From: Bacteroides helcogenes P 36-108
GTDB lineage: Bacteria > Bacteroidota > Bacteroidia > Bacteroidales > Bacteroidaceae
DNA: 64,000 nucleotides
Reading direction: 5' to 3'
NCBI RefSeq assembly: GCF_000186225.1
Contig: NC_014933.1
Coordinates: forward strand, 682,001-746,000
The notes under the pieces were generated by a model that was not told where the DNA came from, searched no databases, and worked only from the letters and a program-made list of their open reading frames with translations. The position numbers and the translations under genes were made by a program. This document shows, piece after piece, positions 62,543-64,000 of this stretch (positions are counted from its first letter, which is position 1; every line of letters starts with the position of its first letter).

Positions 62543-64000
62543 TTAATAAGGAATCATATCCGAAAGAATCTTTTCCTTATACCAAGGATCGTCTATCTCT
62601 TTTAAAACCTGACCCATCTCTGCACACAACGTTTTCACCACCTCTTTGTTTGTTTCCAAAGAAAGGTTGTTCAACTGATATGGATCTTTCTCATCGTCAA
62701 ACAAAAGGCTTTTCACAAGCTTGTGAGTTTTACGGTCTATATAAAGCGCCAATGTATAGCGGGCTGTCTTAAATCCTCGAGAAGAAGGGAAATAAGAACG
62801 AACTTTGCCATTCATATCTTTCTCCCCATCCACATTTTGTATGTAAAGCGCTCCGGTAGGACGATCAACATCCGCCTTTTCATCGAAGAAAAGCGGTGCA
62901 TAATTACGTCCCTGCACTTCTGCAGGAATAGAATGAGAGAGTCCTGCCAACCCCAGCAAAGTAGGCATAATATCCGGTGAAGACAACATCAGATCATCTA
63001 CACGAGGGGTGATTTTATGTGGGAATCGGACAATGAAAGGTATGTTCATTGACTCGGAGTATGGAGAATTCTTAGGATCGTCGGTACGCTGGCTGCACAT
63101 GGTTTCACCATGATCGGAAGCAAACACCACAATAGTATTTTTGTCTATTCCAAGGTCTTTCAGCGCATCAAGAATCTTACCGAAAGCACGGTCAACTCCG
63201 GTTACGGAAGCAAAATAATAACGTGCACTTTCTGCCTTTGCCATCTTTGAATCAGCATTCGGGCGAATCAACAAACTGTCTAACGGCTGATTCTTATAAA
63301 GGTTGAAGTCCTGCTCCATACAATCGTCCAAAGAACGGTAAGGACTATGGGGCGGATTCATGCCTACCATGACGAAGAAAGGTTTTTTCGGATCGCGTAC
63401 ATTCCCTTCATTTTTCAGATAGGATACAACCATATCCGATTCATGCAAAGGTGACCACTCATGAGGATCGTGACGTTTTCCTTCGGTATCCCAATAATGC
63501 GGATTCTTGTGTTCATCGAAAGTTCCGTAAGAATACCAATAGTTAAATCCATGCCGGCGGCCTTTCGGAGTATAGGCATCCCATGCGGGAATACGGTCTT
63601 CCACATAGTGTCCGGGGCGTTCCGGATCGTTAGGAGTAGGAAAATCGGCATGCAACTTTCCGAAGTAAGCGCAATCATACCCCGCACTTCTGAATACATC
63701 GCTGACACATACGGCATCATCGCGCAAAGAACTGATGGGGCGGTCTGAATTACAATTCAAAGGCACGCCACTCTTGTTGGGATACATTCCTGTGAGCAAT
63801 GAGCCACGGTGAGGGCTACTCAGAGGACAGTTGCTCATGGCAGAAGTCAATACCACGGACTCTCTCGCAAATTTATTAAGACGGGGTGTATGTACCGGGT
63901 CATTACGAAAGTTCACCCTTTCACGAAATCCCTCCTGCCCCCAGAATTCCATTGCTTGATTGCGATACTGGTCAGGGAAGACGTAAATAACATTGGGCTG
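62543..64000 (-). CDS. Ser-type family S1 sulfatase, partial (N-terminus off the right edge)
   Basis: The last 485 residues of a sulfatase. The frame stays open to the window edge and begins QPNVIYVFPDQYRNQAM, which includes the first metal Asp. The formylglycine site is SSPHRGSLLTG (S-x-P-x-R), so the precursor is Ser and an anaerobic anSME enzyme must activate it. Later motifs are GKLHADFP, HSPYRSL, FASDHGETM and NIPFIVRFP. The missing part should hold only a signal peptide and a few residues. It is likely periplasmic and cuts sulfate from host or algal glycans. SusC/D genes may lie to the right. Confidence 0.93.
   Translation of the reverse strand, partial: QPNVIYVFPDQYRNQAMEFWGQEGFRERVNFRNDPVHTPRLNKFARESVVLTSAMSNCPLSSPHRGSLLTGMYPNKSGVPLNCNSDRPISSLRDDAVCVSDVFRSAGYDCAYFGKLHADFPTPNDPERPGHYVEDRIPAWDAYTPKGRRHGFNYWYSYGTFDEHKNPHYWDTEGKRHDPHEWSPLHESDMVVSYLKNEGNVRDPKKPFFVMVGMNPPHSPYRSLDDCMEQDFNLYKNQPLDSLLIRPNADSKMAKAESARYYFASVTGVDRAFGKILDALKDLGIDKNTIVVFASDHGETMCSQRTDDPKNSPYSESMNIPFIVRFPHKITPRVDDLMLSSPDIMPTLLGLAGLSHSIPAEVQGRNYAPLFFDEKADVDRPTGALYIQNVDGEKDMNGKVRSYFPSSRGFKTARYTLALYIDRKTHKLVKSLLFDDEKDPYQLNNLSLETNKEVVKTLCAEMGQVLKEIDDPWYKEKILSDMIPY

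Noticed and set aside
1..64000. tRNA, rRNA, insertion sequence or prophage genes
   Set aside because: I scanned the gaps for tRNA-like cloverleafs and for transposase or integrase frames and saw none; a tRNAscan or IS search would settle it.

Overview
The window is a chromosomal segment of a gut Bacteroides (Bacteroidota; species not decided). The evidence is SusC/SusD-type outer-membrane pairs, Bacteroidota-only families (DUF4254, NVEALA, head-GIN, 6-bladed propeller lipoproteins), a Ser-type sulfatase, lipoboxes typical of the phylum, and many upstream copies of the Bacteroides -7 box TAnnTTTG, several with TTTG 19-20 bases before it. Both ends are cut inside genes: a SusC receptor on the left and a sulfatase on the right. 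I see no rRNA, tRNA, CRISPR, insertion sequence or prophage.

1-2.6 kb: ECF sigma factor, a very short FecR-like protein and a SusC receptor without the signalling (STN) domain. 2.7-13.3 kb: one long minus-strand operon, rimP-nusA-infB-cvpA-sufB-sufC-sufD-sufS, joining translation/transcription factors to iron-sulfur cluster assembly. It has a textbook promoter followed by an intrinsic-terminator-like hairpin in the leader. 13.3-26 kb: a secreted DUF1349 protein, a CBM48-like/CE1 esterase with a GH3 beta-glucosidase, a YgjP-like metallopeptidase, a repeat-rich head-GIN lipoprotein with a possible sigma-54 promoter, a second ECF sigma/anti-sigma pair, argB-speA, aroK and a nitroreductase. 26-31.3 kb: an orphan SusC/SusD pair divergent from an RNase H1 gene, with two copies of a palindrome in the shared regulatory region.

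32.4-50.1 kb: a surface-glycan cluster that looks like the lipooligosaccharide (LOS) locus. It has two tandem MsbA-type ABC exporters, nine glycosyltransferases (GT2, GT4, GT32, GT11 fucosyltransferase and GT9 heptosyltransferase types), a GT87-like membrane transferase, a DUF4254 protein, an LtaS/EptA-type phosphotransferase and an LpxL-like acyltransferase. Many genes overlap by 4 bases, which points to tight translational coupling.

50.2-64 kb: housekeeping genes pdxB, purN, acpP-fabF-rnc, pfkA, a GH3-auxin-type adenylating enzyme, mnmA, a HAD phosphatase, an NVEALA/6-bladed-propeller lipoprotein pair, cysS and a partial sulfatase. From memory, the order pfkA-rnc-fabF-acpP-purN-pdxB next to GT9 and an acyltransferase matches the border of the B. 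thetaiotaomicron LOS locus; I could not check this.

The least explained items are the NVEALA/propeller pair, the leader hairpin of the rimP-suf operon, the 23-bp-spaced palindromes near 13.55 kb, the paired palindromes between susC and the RNase H gene, the possible sigma-54 control of the head-GIN gene, and DUF4254 in the LOS cluster.
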